A stretch of DNA of 64,000 nucleotides from Pseudoxanthomonas dokdonensis. Lineage in GTDB: Bacteria > Pseudomonadota > Gammaproteobacteria > Xanthomonadales > Xanthomonadaceae. A model generated the notes under the pieces. It was not told the DNA's origin. It ran no database searches and saw only the letters and a list, made by a program, of their open reading frames with translations. This document shows positions 24,863-33,012 of the stretch, in pieces. The number at the start of each line of letters is the position of its first letter. Position 1 is the stretch's first letter. The DNA is taken from the NCBI RefSeq assembly GCF_001431405.1, contig NZ_LDJL01000005.1, positions 62,001-126,000 of the forward strand, in the 5' to 3' direction. A program made the position numbers and the translations under genes.

Positions 24863-25822
24863 CTACTCCTCTTCCTGCCCGCTGCCGCGCGAGCGCTCGA
24901 GTTCGATGAAGCCTGCCGCAGCCAACGCCTCATCGATGTCCTCGTCGGAGAAGCCGGCGAAGTCCTGGCGCTTGGCCGCGACGTTGGTGAGCAAGTAGTT
25001 CACGCACACCTCGAAGCTCTTCATCGGCCACGTCCATCCCGTCGGCAACGTCGCCTTTTCGCGCAGGCGAGTGGCGCACTGGTAGATCTGCTCGGCATGC
25101 GAGCGCAGGCGCCAGCCCGTACTGAAGGCATCCTTGGCGAAGTGAGCGCTGTAACTGCAGCCCGAACCCTCCGGCCATTCGCTGTTGTCATCCATGCGCC
25201 CCAGCGCGTGGGCGATCTCTTCCGGACCGTTCAGACCGCCAAACTCGTGCCGACGCACCAGATAGCGTCCGCGCACATGCGGGGGCGGGTTGCCATCGTA
25301 GATCTTCTCCATGGCCGTCCCGGTGTAGTCGCTCTGGACGACCAACACCACAAACAACATGTAGCCTGCGTCGGTCAGGTCATTGTCCAACGTGCACAGA
25401 TGTTCGTAGTCGTCGGGAAACAGTCGCTGCGCTTCGTCAAGAAAGACGATGATCAGATTCCCGCCATACTCCTGACACTTACTGATAAGGAAATTGCGCA
25501 ACCGGGCTTGCCGCTGCATCGCGCTGCAGCGTTCGGGCAGGACCAAGCTGAAGCGATCCAGCCACAGGCTAAAGAACGCGCCTTCGGTACGCTTGTGACT
25601 CTTCGGTACGCTGATGCGCGCCGAGTAGAAGGCATCTTGGAGCCAGGCGCTGGTACTGGTCAGGTACCTCACGGCCCAGGATTTACCGAAGCGGGCCATG
25701 CCGTGAATGACAATGCCGCGATACTCGCAGTCGATCGCGCTGAGAATGGCGTTAGTCATGCGTTCGATCGGACGCGTGGCAAACGGCGGCCGCAGCCGCA
25801 TCAGCAACGGATGGGTGCTCAT
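24863..25822 (-). CDS. tnsC: TnsC/TniB-like AAA+ ATPase
   Basis: 319 residues. Unusual Walker A HGMARFGKSW (K47), Walker B IIVFLDEAQRL (D129, E130), and a sensor region LFVVLVVQSDYTG. It belongs to the TnsC/TniB/MuB regulator class that forms filaments on target DNA and activates TnsB. Its start overlaps the preceding small gene in ATGA. The C-terminal tail GSGQEEE is acidic. Confidence 0.88.
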   Translation of the reverse strand: MSTHPLLMRLRPPFATRPIERMTNAILSAIDCEYRGIVIHGMARFGKSWAVRYLTSTSAWLQDAFYSARISVPKSHKRTEGAFFSLWLDRFSLVLPERCSAMQRQARLRNFLISKCQEYGGNLIIVFLDEAQRLFPDDYEHLCTLDNDLTDAGYMLFVVLVVQSDYTGTAMEKIYDGNPPPHVRGRYLVRRHEFGGLNGPEEIAHALGRMDDNSEWPEGSGCSYSAHFAKDAFSTGWRLRSHAEQIYQCATRLREKATLPTGWTWPMKSFEVCVNYLLTNVAAKRQDFAGFSDEDIDEALAAAGFIELERSRGSGQEEE

Positions 25823-26061
25823 GAGAGGGACTCCGGATCCGTGGCGATGGCTTCCGAGTCTTCGCCGGGCTCACTGTCAGAGCAGGGCACCAGTGGCCCG
25901 AGATGGAACGATTTCGGGTACAGGGGGCCTGTTTCAGCGGTCGCCAATGCCGCGCTCTTGCCGATACGCGACATCCCGTGGATCACCAACTTTCGCGGTT
26001 GCTGGCGCATGGCATGAAGGAGCGCGTCCAAGAGACCCATGCGATTGAGGTAGGTGCTCAT
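25819..26061 (-). CDS. 80-residue mini-TnsC with Walker A motif
   Basis: An 80-residue protein whose middle (KLVIHGMSRIGKSAALAT, K35) matches the N-terminus of the adjacent TnsC (IVIHGMARFGKS). It then ends in an acidic, unrelated tail (SEPGEDSEAIATDPESLS) with no Walker B. It overlaps the upstream gene stop (ATGA, 26058-26061) and the downstream TnsC start (25819-25822), so it is embedded in the operon and almost certainly translated. Either a truncated TnsC duplicate or a small regulator competing for TnsC interfaces. Confidence 0.75.
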   Translation of the reverse strand: MSTYLNRMGLLDALLHAMRQQPRKLVIHGMSRIGKSAALATAETGPLYPKSFHLGPLVPCSDSEPGEDSEAIATDPESLS

Positions 26062-27908
26062 TTGGTGGGATCCTTGACATAGTCGAAGGTGACCGAGCCG
26101 CTGCGCGGTACGAAGGCACGCTCGGATGCAGTGGTCCTGCCAGGCCGGGCCGTTTCCGGCTGAGGGCGCAGGTGTGCCATCTGGGTCGGCGCCAATGGCG
26201 ATGTGCGGGCATGGGATTTGACGTAGGCCCGATAGGCATCCACGGCATCGTCTACCCCGGCGATGGAGAACAATCCGCGTTTGCTCCAGCGGGAGATCAA
26301 TTTGCGCAAGTCAAAGTCATGTCGTGTCCGGCTCCAGGGCGGCAGCGCAGTCAGCTTGACGAACAACTCGCCTTTCTTGTCGATCAGATTGATTGTGCGC
26401 AGATCGTTGAGGTTGTAGGACGCAAGGAACTTGTCGCCTACCAGATCCCAGCGATCGCGCATCCCGAAACCCCGGTAGCGGGCACGCAGGAAGTTCACAT
26501 AAGGCTGCCGGCCCTCTTTGATATTTCCCTTGATGGTGACCCATTGCAGGTCCCACATCAGTCGCTCTGCATCATCGACGTTGCGAGAGGATTGGAAACT
26601 CCAGCGTCCGGCTTGCACATGCCGACGCACAACATCCAAGGCCGAGTGATCGTGCAGGCTGTCCAATGAGGTGGCGTTGTGACCTGCCATGATGACGTCC
26701 AGCAGGTCATGCATGGCCTCCAGGTTGATCGGATAGTCCTTCGGGTTGTACGGCGTGGTCGCGTGCTGAGGAGTGTCCTGGTCCCGTGCAGGCTCGAACC
26801 CGCCCGGTAACATGCGAATGGCGCCGTTCTCGATCTGCCGAAACATGGCCTCCAGTATTCCGCGCGTCTCGGGAACGCGAGGCCGCCCCAGATGAATGAC
26901 GCCGCGGTGATAGCGGGCCAGGTTGGTCGTGGTCAGTTTGGCGTGGTGGGCCATGGCATTGTCTGCCGCCGTCACGATGCCGCGCAGCACCTGTCCCTCT
27001 ATGCATGAGGTCCCCACACCGGACCCGACCACGTACTTCATCTGAGGGACCAGCAGGTCTCGTGGCTCCCATGGCAGCAGGCTCATGGAGAACACGCGCA
27101 GCACATCGATCTGGGTGTACGCACGCCCCATGACCAGCGACCAGCCCAAGATCAGCCGGGAGACCGAATCGATGACCAGCAGCAACCAGACGCAGGGGAT
27201 CTTGCGCAGGACGCTGCGCCCGCGGGTGCTCTCGACCTCCATGTAGAGTTCGGCGTCCATCTTGTGCGCATCGAACTCCAGGCGCTCCATCACATCGAGC
27301 TCGAAGACCTGCTGAAGTTGCTTGGCTTCGGCGGCCTCGTCGGCTTCGCCCTCAGGCTCGGTCTCCACGATGCGCTGGCGTGCTCGTTTCAGGAACTCGA
27401 GCAGGGCTCGGCGTCCTTTGTCCGGCGCGTTGAAGGGGTAGCCGCTACTGCCGGTGCGCGTGCGCACGTGCGTCAACACTTTCTCAAAGAACTTTTCGAA
27501 CTGACTGGAGGCTTTCACCCGCGTGGGCAGAGTCCCCTTGAACCCGCCCAGCAGGTCCTGCAGACCTTCCACATGCCGTACCAGTTGCTTGAAGGCACCG
27601 GGCACGGCATTTTCCGGCAACCGTGTCGGGGCCGTGGAGGCGCCGCGCACGCGATGCGGAACGCAGGCGCGCCACCCCCACGGCATGCCGTCGGGGGCCA
27701 GTGTCCTTGCCTTCTCAAGCGTGTCGTTGAGCGTGCCTTCGCGTACGCCGTGTTTGTTCGCAGCCGTTTTCAGAGCGAGGCCATCGGCCATGGACAGCAG
27801 GGCGCCGCGTCGCTTTTCGTATTGGCTTTGCTTGGCGGCCGACAACGTCGTAACGATCGGTTCGGGCCAGGCCTGGACCTCTTCCAGCGCTAGCGGAATC
27901 TGGCTCAT
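26058..27908 (-). CDS. tnsB: TnsB-like DDE transposase (Mu-type)
   Basis: 616 residues, starting at ATG 27908 which overlaps the upstream stop (ATGA). N-terminal helix-turn-helix region (ALKTAANKHGVREGTLNDTLEKA). Catalytic triad assigned as D213 (EFDAHKMDAE), D316 (TAADNAMAHH) and E353 (GILEAMFRQIE), about 36 residues between D and E as in the RNase H-fold Tn7/Mu family. A C-terminal Mu-transposase-like domain follows. It cuts 3' ends and joins strands. Confidence 0.9.
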   Translation of the reverse strand: MSQIPLALEEVQAWPEPIVTTLSAAKQSQYEKRRGALLSMADGLALKTAANKHGVREGTLNDTLEKARTLAPDGMPWGWRACVPHRVRGASTAPTRLPENAVPGAFKQLVRHVEGLQDLLGGFKGTLPTRVKASSQFEKFFEKVLTHVRTRTGSSGYPFNAPDKGRRALLEFLKRARQRIVETEPEGEADEAAEAKQLQQVFELDVMERLEFDAHKMDAELYMEVESTRGRSVLRKIPCVWLLLVIDSVSRLILGWSLVMGRAYTQIDVLRVFSMSLLPWEPRDLLVPQMKYVVGSGVGTSCIEGQVLRGIVTAADNAMAHHAKLTTTNLARYHRGVIHLGRPRVPETRGILEAMFRQIENGAIRMLPGGFEPARDQDTPQHATTPYNPKDYPINLEAMHDLLDVIMAGHNATSLDSLHDHSALDVVRRHVQAGRWSFQSSRNVDDAERLMWDLQWVTIKGNIKEGRQPYVNFLRARYRGFGMRDRWDLVGDKFLASYNLNDLRTINLIDKKGELFVKLTALPPWSRTRHDFDLRKLISRWSKRGLFSIAGVDDAVDAYRAYVKSHARTSPLAPTQMAHLRPQPETARPGRTTASERAFVPRSGSVTFDYVKDPTK

Positions 27909-28573
27909 GCGCCTTCTCCCTGTTCCAGGGCGCTGTAGCGTTGCAAGCGCGTGCACCAATCCAGCTTGAGGTGACCGGCATGCACCAGGGCACACGCCGT
28001 GGCCCTGACATCGCTCGGGTCAAACCCGTCCATCGTCCGCTCAAGCTGGTGGAAGGTTTGTCGGGGATGAAACCGGAAAGCCTCCATAACGCGTGCACTT
28101 AGCGTTTCTCGTTGTGCCAGATGGAGAGCGGTCTGCACGTACGGCAGCAGGCGCAGGCGGTTGGCGTTGGCGGTAGCGCGGTGCAGGTATTGGGCCTGCG
28201 GTTCCAGACGCAACGCGATCTGCGCGGCCGCGGCGGCCGCGAGCAGGGCGGTCCTGCGCTGCTCGGTCTTGCGATCGCCGGCGGCGCCGTAGGTGATGGA
28301 ATGAAACTGTTCAAGGCCTGCCTTTGTGCACGACCAGAAGCACAGCTCGATCCGGCCTGCCTGGGTATCCAGCAGCCGAGGACGCGGGACGTAGGTCACC
28401 ACGGCGGGGTCGAACTCCAGTTCCAGCGCCAACGCCAGCCGGGAGGGCTCCACCACGGTGACCCGTCGGCCTAGCTTGGGGGAGTCGTAGAAGTAGATGT
28501 CCTGGCGCTTTAGCTCGCGCAGGCTCAGCTCGCGCGCCTGCAGGCCAGCATCTTGCGTGACTTGGGCGCTCAT
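27905..28573 (-). CDS. tnsA: TnsA-like protein with degenerate nuclease site
   Basis: 222 residues from ATG 28573 (overlap ATGA with the upstream gene). Position directly before tnsB and the block ALELEFDPAVVTYVPRPRLLD match the TnsA endonuclease fold (E53 as the first acidic residue). The expected PD and (E/Q)xK that complete the active site are absent: the equivalent stretch reads IELCFWSCTKAGLEQF. It may therefore bind TnsB without cutting 5' ends, which would give replicative (cointegrate) transposition. The assignment rests mainly on position and partial motif. Confidence 0.7.
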   Translation of the reverse strand: MSAQVTQDAGLQARELSLRELKRQDIYFYDSPKLGRRVTVVEPSRLALALELEFDPAVVTYVPRPRLLDTQAGRIELCFWSCTKAGLEQFHSITYGAAGDRKTEQRRTALLAAAAAAQIALRLEPQAQYLHRATANANRLRLLPYVQTALHLAQRETLSARVMEAFRFHPRQTFHQLERTMDGFDPSDVRATACALVHAGHLKLDWCTRLQRYSALEQGEGA

Positions 28574-28860
28574 GGGTTGGCTCCTTCGCTGCGCCGCGAA
28601 GGCAGACGCCATTCCAGCCAGCGATCGAGCTCGGGATCGCGCACGAACAGGCCGGTCAACGTGCCGTGGGGATCAAACAGCGCCACGCCGTCCAGCCAAG
28701 CCCAGCTGACGTGATCGGCGCACGCCGCGTCGGGCACCACCCGGACACGACGAACGCCCATCCGCTGGAGCACGCCGGTGGTGTCGGGTTCGGCGGGAGT
28801 CGGATAGAGATAGAAACGGGGCGACGCCGGCGGCGCCGCGCGGGAGGCGGTTACGTTCAT
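28570..28860 (-). CDS. small hypothetical protein, first gene of the transposition operon
   Basis: 96 residues from ATG 28860. Not recognised. It has an RFYLYPTP start, a WAWLDGVALFDPHGTLTGLFV strand-turn-strand and a basic-acidic end (LDRWLEWRLPSRR). It overlaps the TnsA-like gene by ATGA, so it is part of the operon and may be an accessory factor or regulator of transposition. Confidence 0.6.
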   Translation of the reverse strand: MNVTASRAAPPASPRFYLYPTPAEPDTTGVLQRMGVRRVRVVPDAACADHVSWAWLDGVALFDPHGTLTGLFVRDPELDRWLEWRLPSRRSEGANP

Positions 28861-29076
28861 CTGACGGTTCTCCGAGGTCAAAGGCGCCCGTACCCGACCG
28901 CCCATCGGGGCGGGGGTAGACAATCGGCCACAGTCAGGAGTACCGTCAGGTCGTAGGTGGAAGTCCTAGCAGTACGCGAGCCCCGACAAGGTCCTACCCT
29001 TGCCGGGGCTTCCTGTTTTTGGGCCCCGGGCGTTGCGAAAGGGGCAAGCGGGAGAGAAGGCGGGACACCTCCTGGA
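28861..29076. other. promoter region of the transposition operon
   Basis: 216 bases without an obvious gene. It holds a plus-strand terminator-like hairpin at 28979-29020, which has no obvious coding gene upstream of it. Confidence 0.4.
28979..29020 (+). terminator. intrinsic terminator with no assigned gene
   Basis: Arms AGCCCCGACAAGG (28979-28991) and CCTTGCCGGGGCT (28998-29010) pair with one mismatch around TCCTAC, followed by TCCTGTTTTT. It would stop plus-strand transcripts, opposite to the transposition operon. It may end a short untranslated RNA transcribed from about 28870. Confidence 0.6.
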
Positions 29077-29358
29077 TCAGGGGGAAGGGGGAGCGAGTTG
29101 GGTCAGCCACGCCGCCACGTCGCGCGTGCGCGCAAACCAGCCGTTGCGGCCAGCCAAACGGAACACCGGAACCGGAAAGTCGTCCTTGGAGGCGGCCCGT
29201 CCCAAGGCCCGCTCATGGGGGAACTTGAAGAATTCGGTCAATGCCGCGCTGTCCATCAGTTCGCCGTAGCGCTGCACGAGCGCGTGCTCGGCGGCCAAGA
29301 GAGGTGAGGCAGGCATCTGGTCGGCCATGGCAGGAATCCGTTGGACCCAGGCCGCCAT
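29077..29358 (-). CDS. PrtN/AlpA-like helix-turn-helix DNA-binding protein
   Basis: 93 residues. The stretch LLAAEHALVQRYGELMDSAALTEFF and the later FPVPVFRLAGRNGWFARTRDVAAWL match small winged-helix 'excisionase-like' proteins such as PrtN and AlpA: a helix, then FPxPxxR, then a strand and (R)DVAxxL. Such proteins commonly control recombination or transposition genes. Sits upstream of the transposition operon in the same orientation. No clear RBS decides between ATG 29358 and later ATGs. Confidence 0.6.
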   Translation of the reverse strand: MAAWVQRIPAMADQMPASPLLAAEHALVQRYGELMDSAALTEFFKFPHERALGRAASKDDFPVPVFRLAGRNGWFARTRDVAAWLTQLAPPSP

Positions 29359-29406
29359 GGGAGCACACTTTGAGCCGTGTCAGGTCCACCCTTAAAGGGA
29401 TTAAAC

Positions 29407-30519
29407 ATGGCCAGCCGTGGGCGACCCCCGGACACTTTTGGCGACCCTGTTGCCCGACTCAAGAGCTGGGCTTGGGCGTCGCGCCTGTATATCGATACCG
29501 GGCTCGAAGCCCCCACAGACCTGGCCCGGCTGTTCAGCACCACGCGCGCATCGCACTTTCGGAAAGTGCAGGATGACGGCGCAGACCCTCAACGGCTACA
29601 GGCTGGAGAAGGCTCGTTGGCAGAAGCCGTTGCGGCCTGCGCCCAAGGGCAGGGGGCCTATCAGGACTGCACGCATGCGCTGTGGGATGCGCTGACACGT
29701 GCGAAGGTGGAAAGACAACCGCACACAGGCTATAGCGACACCAGCGAGTTGCTGAAAAAGATGCACGCCTTCGGCATTGTGCGCATGAAACTGGAAGACG
29801 CCTTCTATTGCATGGCGCTGGGCTTGCCTCGTTCCCATCCCACGGCCGAGTTGCCCGGCGCGGCGGATCTGCGGTTGAAGCCTGAGGACTTTGCCTCGTT
29901 GGACGGGTTGTATGTGCTGCTACAGCTGTATCGCAGTGCGATCCATGAAGGCGCGCTGACATTTGCAGGTGTCTTCGGCCAAACGCTGGAAGAAGCTGTA
30001 TCCCTCTACGTCGAGTCCCGCTGGGCCGACGACATCGAGATTCAGGATACGTGGCACTGGGTCCTGCACTCGCGCATGCTGAGCTGGCGCCCTTACTTAA
30101 AGCCGGAGCCGCTGCAACTCGCGCACTGGCGAGATGCTTGGGTGCGTCTTGATGGTGAAGGTGAGGAGCTGAATGCCGCTTCTGATGCACCGCCCTTGCC
30201 GCGCCGTGATCGCAGGAAAATTTTCGTGCACGCCTGCGCGGCGATGTTCTCGCAAGAACTACCCGTACATTACGTGCACGGGACGGATCTGCTCTGCTGG
30301 TTGACGGCAAACCGAGACCGCATCAGAGAGCAGGTATTCTGGGCCTTGGATAGCCTGCGGTCGCCGGGCAATATGGCGACGGATACACAGCCACACGCCC
30401 TGATCATGCCGCCGCACATCTTCTCCACCCGGACTCGTCCGATGGGCAGGGAGATTCCGTCAACCGGCTTCAGGCTCGCGAAACTATTTGAGCTGATTTC
30501 GGTGCGGGAGGCCGAATAG
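29407..30519 (+). CDS. hypothetical protein divergent from the transposition operon
   Basis: 370 residues from ATG 29407, preceded by AAAGGGA at 29394-29400. Soluble, mostly helical. The N-terminus has a GRPP...SWAWASRLYIDTGL...ARLFSTTRASHFRK segment that looks like a helix-turn-helix, and the late part includes FVHACAAMFSQELPVHYVHGTDLLCWL. No family recognised. Its place beside tns genes suggests transposon-encoded regulation or target immunity, but there is no direct evidence. Confidence 0.65.
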   Translation: MASRGRPPDTFGDPVARLKSWAWASRLYIDTGLEAPTDLARLFSTTRASHFRKVQDDGADPQRLQAGEGSLAEAVAACAQGQGAYQDCTHALWDALTRAKVERQPHTGYSDTSELLKKMHAFGIVRMKLEDAFYCMALGLPRSHPTAELPGAADLRLKPEDFASLDGLYVLLQLYRSAIHEGALTFAGVFGQTLEEAVSLYVESRWADDIEIQDTWHWVLHSRMLSWRPYLKPEPLQLAHWRDAWVRLDGEGEELNAASDAPPLPRRDRRKIFVHACAAMFSQELPVHYVHGTDLLCWLTANRDRIREQVFWALDSLRSPGNMATDTQPHALIMPPHIFSTRTRPMGREIPSTGFRLAKLFELISVREAE

Positions 30520-30642
30520 TCGCCGCGTCTTAGGTTGCACAACGCATGGTGCGGTTTCCATCAGGAATCGAACCGCAGCATGAACCTTGGCGCGAATACC
30601 GGGTAGGCCGGAAGCACGCTTTCAGTGGCTTCCTGTTTCCGC

Positions 30643-30857
30643 TCAGGTCAGGGGCAGCACCGACTGCAACGCTGCGAGCGAGGGCGGTGCGATCCAGTAC
30701 TGATCCTCCAAGCCGGTTGCGGTCGTGGAAAAGATCCGGGTCAGTGCACTGTCAGGCAGGGAATGAGATGGTGAGAAGCACAACTTGCCCTCAAAAGATC
30801 CCTGTGCAAGCTTGAGCCGGCGTGGGAGTTCGGACGCTAAGGTGTGCTTGAGGATCT
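30643..30857 (-). pseudogene. C-terminal gene remnant disrupted by an IS3-family element
   Basis: Reading leftwards from the IS edge, a frame stays open for 71 codons: EILKHTLASELPRRLKLAQG...SLAALQSVLPLT, then TGA (30643-30645). Composition is protein-like and the frame has no start codon of its own, since it runs into the IS inverted repeat. The 5' half was not recognised on the other side of the IS, so flanking DNA was probably lost. Family unknown. Confidence 0.55.
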
Positions 30858-30864
30858 CGGGGTT

Positions 30865-31660
30865 CTACCCCGCAATCACGGACGGTTGTAAAAGGGTTGA
30901 GAACTTATTGTCTTGCCGTGCGGCTCTTCGCCGCATCCTCGGGTTGTGGAACCGCTCGATGTATTCGAACACATCTGTCCTGGTGGCATCGAGCGTCGGG
31001 TAGGACATGCGGTGAACCCGCTCGCGCTTGAGCAAGCCGAAGAATCCTTCGCAGGCCGCGTTGTCACCGCAATGGCCCACCGCGCTCATCGAACACACCA
31101 GCCCGTGGGACGACAGGTAACGCTGATAATCACCGCTTCGGAACTGGCTGCCGCGGTCCGAATGCAATATCACCGTGTCGCTGCCTTGGCGCTGCCAGAG
31201 CGCCATCTGCACGGCCCGGATGACCATCTGCCGGTCCTGCCGGTGGTGCATCGACCAGCCCACCACGCGATGGTCGAACAGGTTCAGCACGATGCACAGG
31301 AAAAGCTTGCCCTGGCCGGTCTTGAGCTCGGTAATGTCCGTGACCCATTTGGTCTCCGGTTCCAGGGCGGTGAAGTCCCGCTCCAGCAGGTTGCGCACGC
31401 CCGGCGGCGGCCATCAGCCGGGCGACCCGGTTCAGGCTGGCGGACTGGCCTTGGTCGACCAGGTCTTCATGCATGCGGCCGGCGCCCAGCGTGTCCCGGC
31501 TGTCCTCGTGCAGCTCGCGAATGAGTCCGAGCAGACGCGTGTTGTCGCGCTGTCGTGCGCTGGGCAGGCGCTTGCTCCAGTCGTAGTAGCCACTGGCCGA
31601 CACCTTCAGGCAGCGGCACATCAGTCGAACCGGAAACTCGTCGCGGCAACGTTCCATCAC
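30865..31660 (-). pseudogene. IS3-family transposase OrfB, frameshifted
   Basis: The N-terminal part ([22 protein letters not shown]...[12 protein letters not shown]) and the C-terminal part ([25 protein letters not shown]...) are in different frames that switch near 31,400. The usual linker between them (about 15-25 codons, basic) is missing, so a small deletion broke the gene. All catalytic residues survive in the distal part: D in WVTDIT, D in [10 protein letters not shown] in [12 protein letters not shown]. Not expected to make active transposase. Confidence 0.85.
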
Positions 31661-31668
31661 CTGATACC

Positions 31669-31956
31669 TCAGGATGATGCCTTGGCAAAGAACGTCGCCG
31701 CTTCTCGCAAAAAATCGCGTTCCTTCTTGACCCGGGCCAGCTCGCGCTTCAGGCGGGCCAGCTCCTCGTCCCGGGGTGTCCCGGCACCGCCGAAGGCCAC
31801 CGCGCCCTGGCTCTGGGCCTCCCGCTTCCAGCGGGTCAGCAGGCTGTCCCGAATCCCCAATTCCCGGGCCACCTGGGCACAGCTGACACCAGGCTGGCTA
31901 GCCTGCTCAACCGCACCGCGCTTGAACTCCGCACTGAACTTCCTTCGCTTCGACAT
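31669..31956 (-). CDS. IS3-family transposase OrfA
   Basis: 95 residues from ATG 31956 with GAGGAG upstream. Standard Orf[20 protein letters not shown] with helix-turn-helix [22 protein letters not shown], then a leucine-zipper tail [21 protein letters not shown]. It binds IS ends. In intact relatives it is joined to OrfB by a programmed frameshift. Confidence 0.92.
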   Translation of the reverse strand: MSKRRKFSAEFKRGAVEQASQPGVSCAQVARELGIRDSLLTRWKREAQSQGAVAFGGAGTPRDEELARLKRELARVKKERDFLREAATFFAKASS

Positions 31957-32136
31957 GAACACTCCTCATGGCCTGAATCGGCCTTCTTGATAGTGTCCGT
32001 GAAAACGGGGGTGAACCCCAATTTCGCTGTAAAGAAAAAGCGTGGCCGGCACCGCGCCCCCCCTGCGTTGTAGCTCGTATATAGGGCTCGGGCGAACCCC
32101 GCGGCCTTCCCGGTTAGGAGCAAAGAGGATGGGCCG

Positions 32137-32994
32137 ATGCCGAGTATGGGTGGGGGAGCTCATGAATGGCCATATCTCGCGACAAACGTCCGCGAGAGCG
32201 AGTTGGTTGATGTAAACGACTTTGTCGCCCTAGCCTCCGAGGCGAGGATATCCGTGCTCGACAGGTCTGTTACCTACGGCGATGCAATCTACACGACTTT
32301 GCGCGTTTGCGGTGGCGAGCCGTTACTTCTAGATAGACATCTCGCGCGGCTCCAGCGGGATGCCGACCGTTTGATGTTTGGCATCGAGGTTGCCAGACTC
32401 TCCCTTGTGACTAGGATCAAGAGACTGCTTGCTATCAACAGCGTTCTAGAAGGTTACGTTCGCGCTGAAATAACTAGAGGCACCAGACTTGACTTAGTAA
32501 CGCTTAAGGCGTTCGACCCCAGCTCGATAATCACGACCTCTAGCGCGACGTTCTCTAGCTCCCCCATTGCAGCAAGAACATGCAGCGATCCGAGAGATGC
32601 ATTTAGAGACGCCAAGACAACTAATCGAGTGGCTGCGATGTTCTCACTTCGTTCCGCCCTGTTTTCGGGTGCCGACGAAGCAATCTTCGTCAGTGATAGC
32701 GAGATTATCGAGGGCACCTGCCACAACATCTTCGAACTCAGGTCAGGAGCACTTGTGACGCCAGATGTTACTGATCGAGGACTGGCCGGTGTCATCAGGC
32801 AGGTATTGCTAGAAGAGGCCGATGCAAAGCTGGCCAGCGTTAGCTGGACCACAGAAGGGCCTCTTTACGCGACCAACTGCCTTAGTGGTGTAGTTGAGGT
32901 TACAGAACTGAATGGAGGTCCACTTAGAAGAGACCCAGTTTGCTTATCCAGAATGAGGAAGATTCTCAGCTTGCACGGGTATCCGACAAATTAG
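32137..32994 (+). CDS. class IV PLP aminotransferase (PabC/D-amino-acid transaminase type)
   Basis: 285 residues. Fold type IV features: EARISVLDRSVTYGDAIYTTLRV at 35-57, K160 in FRDAKTTNRVA as the probable PLP lysine, E192 in EIIEGTCHNIF, and TPDVTDRGLAGVIRQVLLEEA. Substrates may be 4-amino-4-deoxychorismate, branched-chain or D-amino acids; the sequence does not decide. The region is about 50% GC, well below its neighbours, and starts 117 bases after the IS edge, so it was acquired separately. Followed after 18 bases by a C39-like gene with RBS AAAGGAG, so the two are probably co-transcribed. Confidence 0.8.
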   Translation: MPSMGGGAHEWPYLATNVRESELVDVNDFVALASEARISVLDRSVTYGDAIYTTLRVCGGEPLLLDRHLARLQRDADRLMFGIEVARLSLVTRIKRLLAINSVLEGYVRAEITRGTRLDLVTLKAFDPSSIITTSSATFSSSPIAARTCSDPRDAFRDAKTTNRVAAMFSLRSALFSGADEAIFVSDSEIIEGTCHNIFELRSGALVTPDVTDRGLAGVIRQVLLEEADAKLASVSWTTEGPLYATNCLSGVVEVTELNGGPLRRDPVCLSRMRKILSLHGYPTN

Positions 32995-33012
32995 AATAAA
33001 GGAGATGTCGAC

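Larger units (their letters stand above)
30859..32019 (-). mobile_element. IS3-family insertion sequence, degenerate
   Basis: About 1.16 kb. Ends are imperfect inverted repeats: the 32019 end reads outward GGGGTTCACCCCCGTTTTCA then CGGAC; the 30859 end reads outward GGGGTTCTACCCCGCAATCA then CGGAC. It contains an intact OrfA and a broken OrfB. No target-site duplication is visible at the edges (TCTC versus AATT), consistent with later rearrangement. Confidence 0.85.

Noticed and set aside
24776..26017. A 413-codon plus-strand frame across tnsC and the mini-TnsC
   Set aside because: Antisense to a well-supported operon with Walker motifs and overlapping starts and stops.
29077..29358. Considered as a Xis excisionase for the tyrosine recombinase at 50 kb
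   Set aside because: It lies more than 20 kb from that integrase and beside the tns operon; only the small HTH call is kept.
32020..32136. 5' half of the gene disrupted by the IS3 element
   Set aside because: Minus-strand frames here (for example ...VPATLFLYSEI) cannot be joined convincingly to the 71-codon fragment and no target duplication links the two sides.
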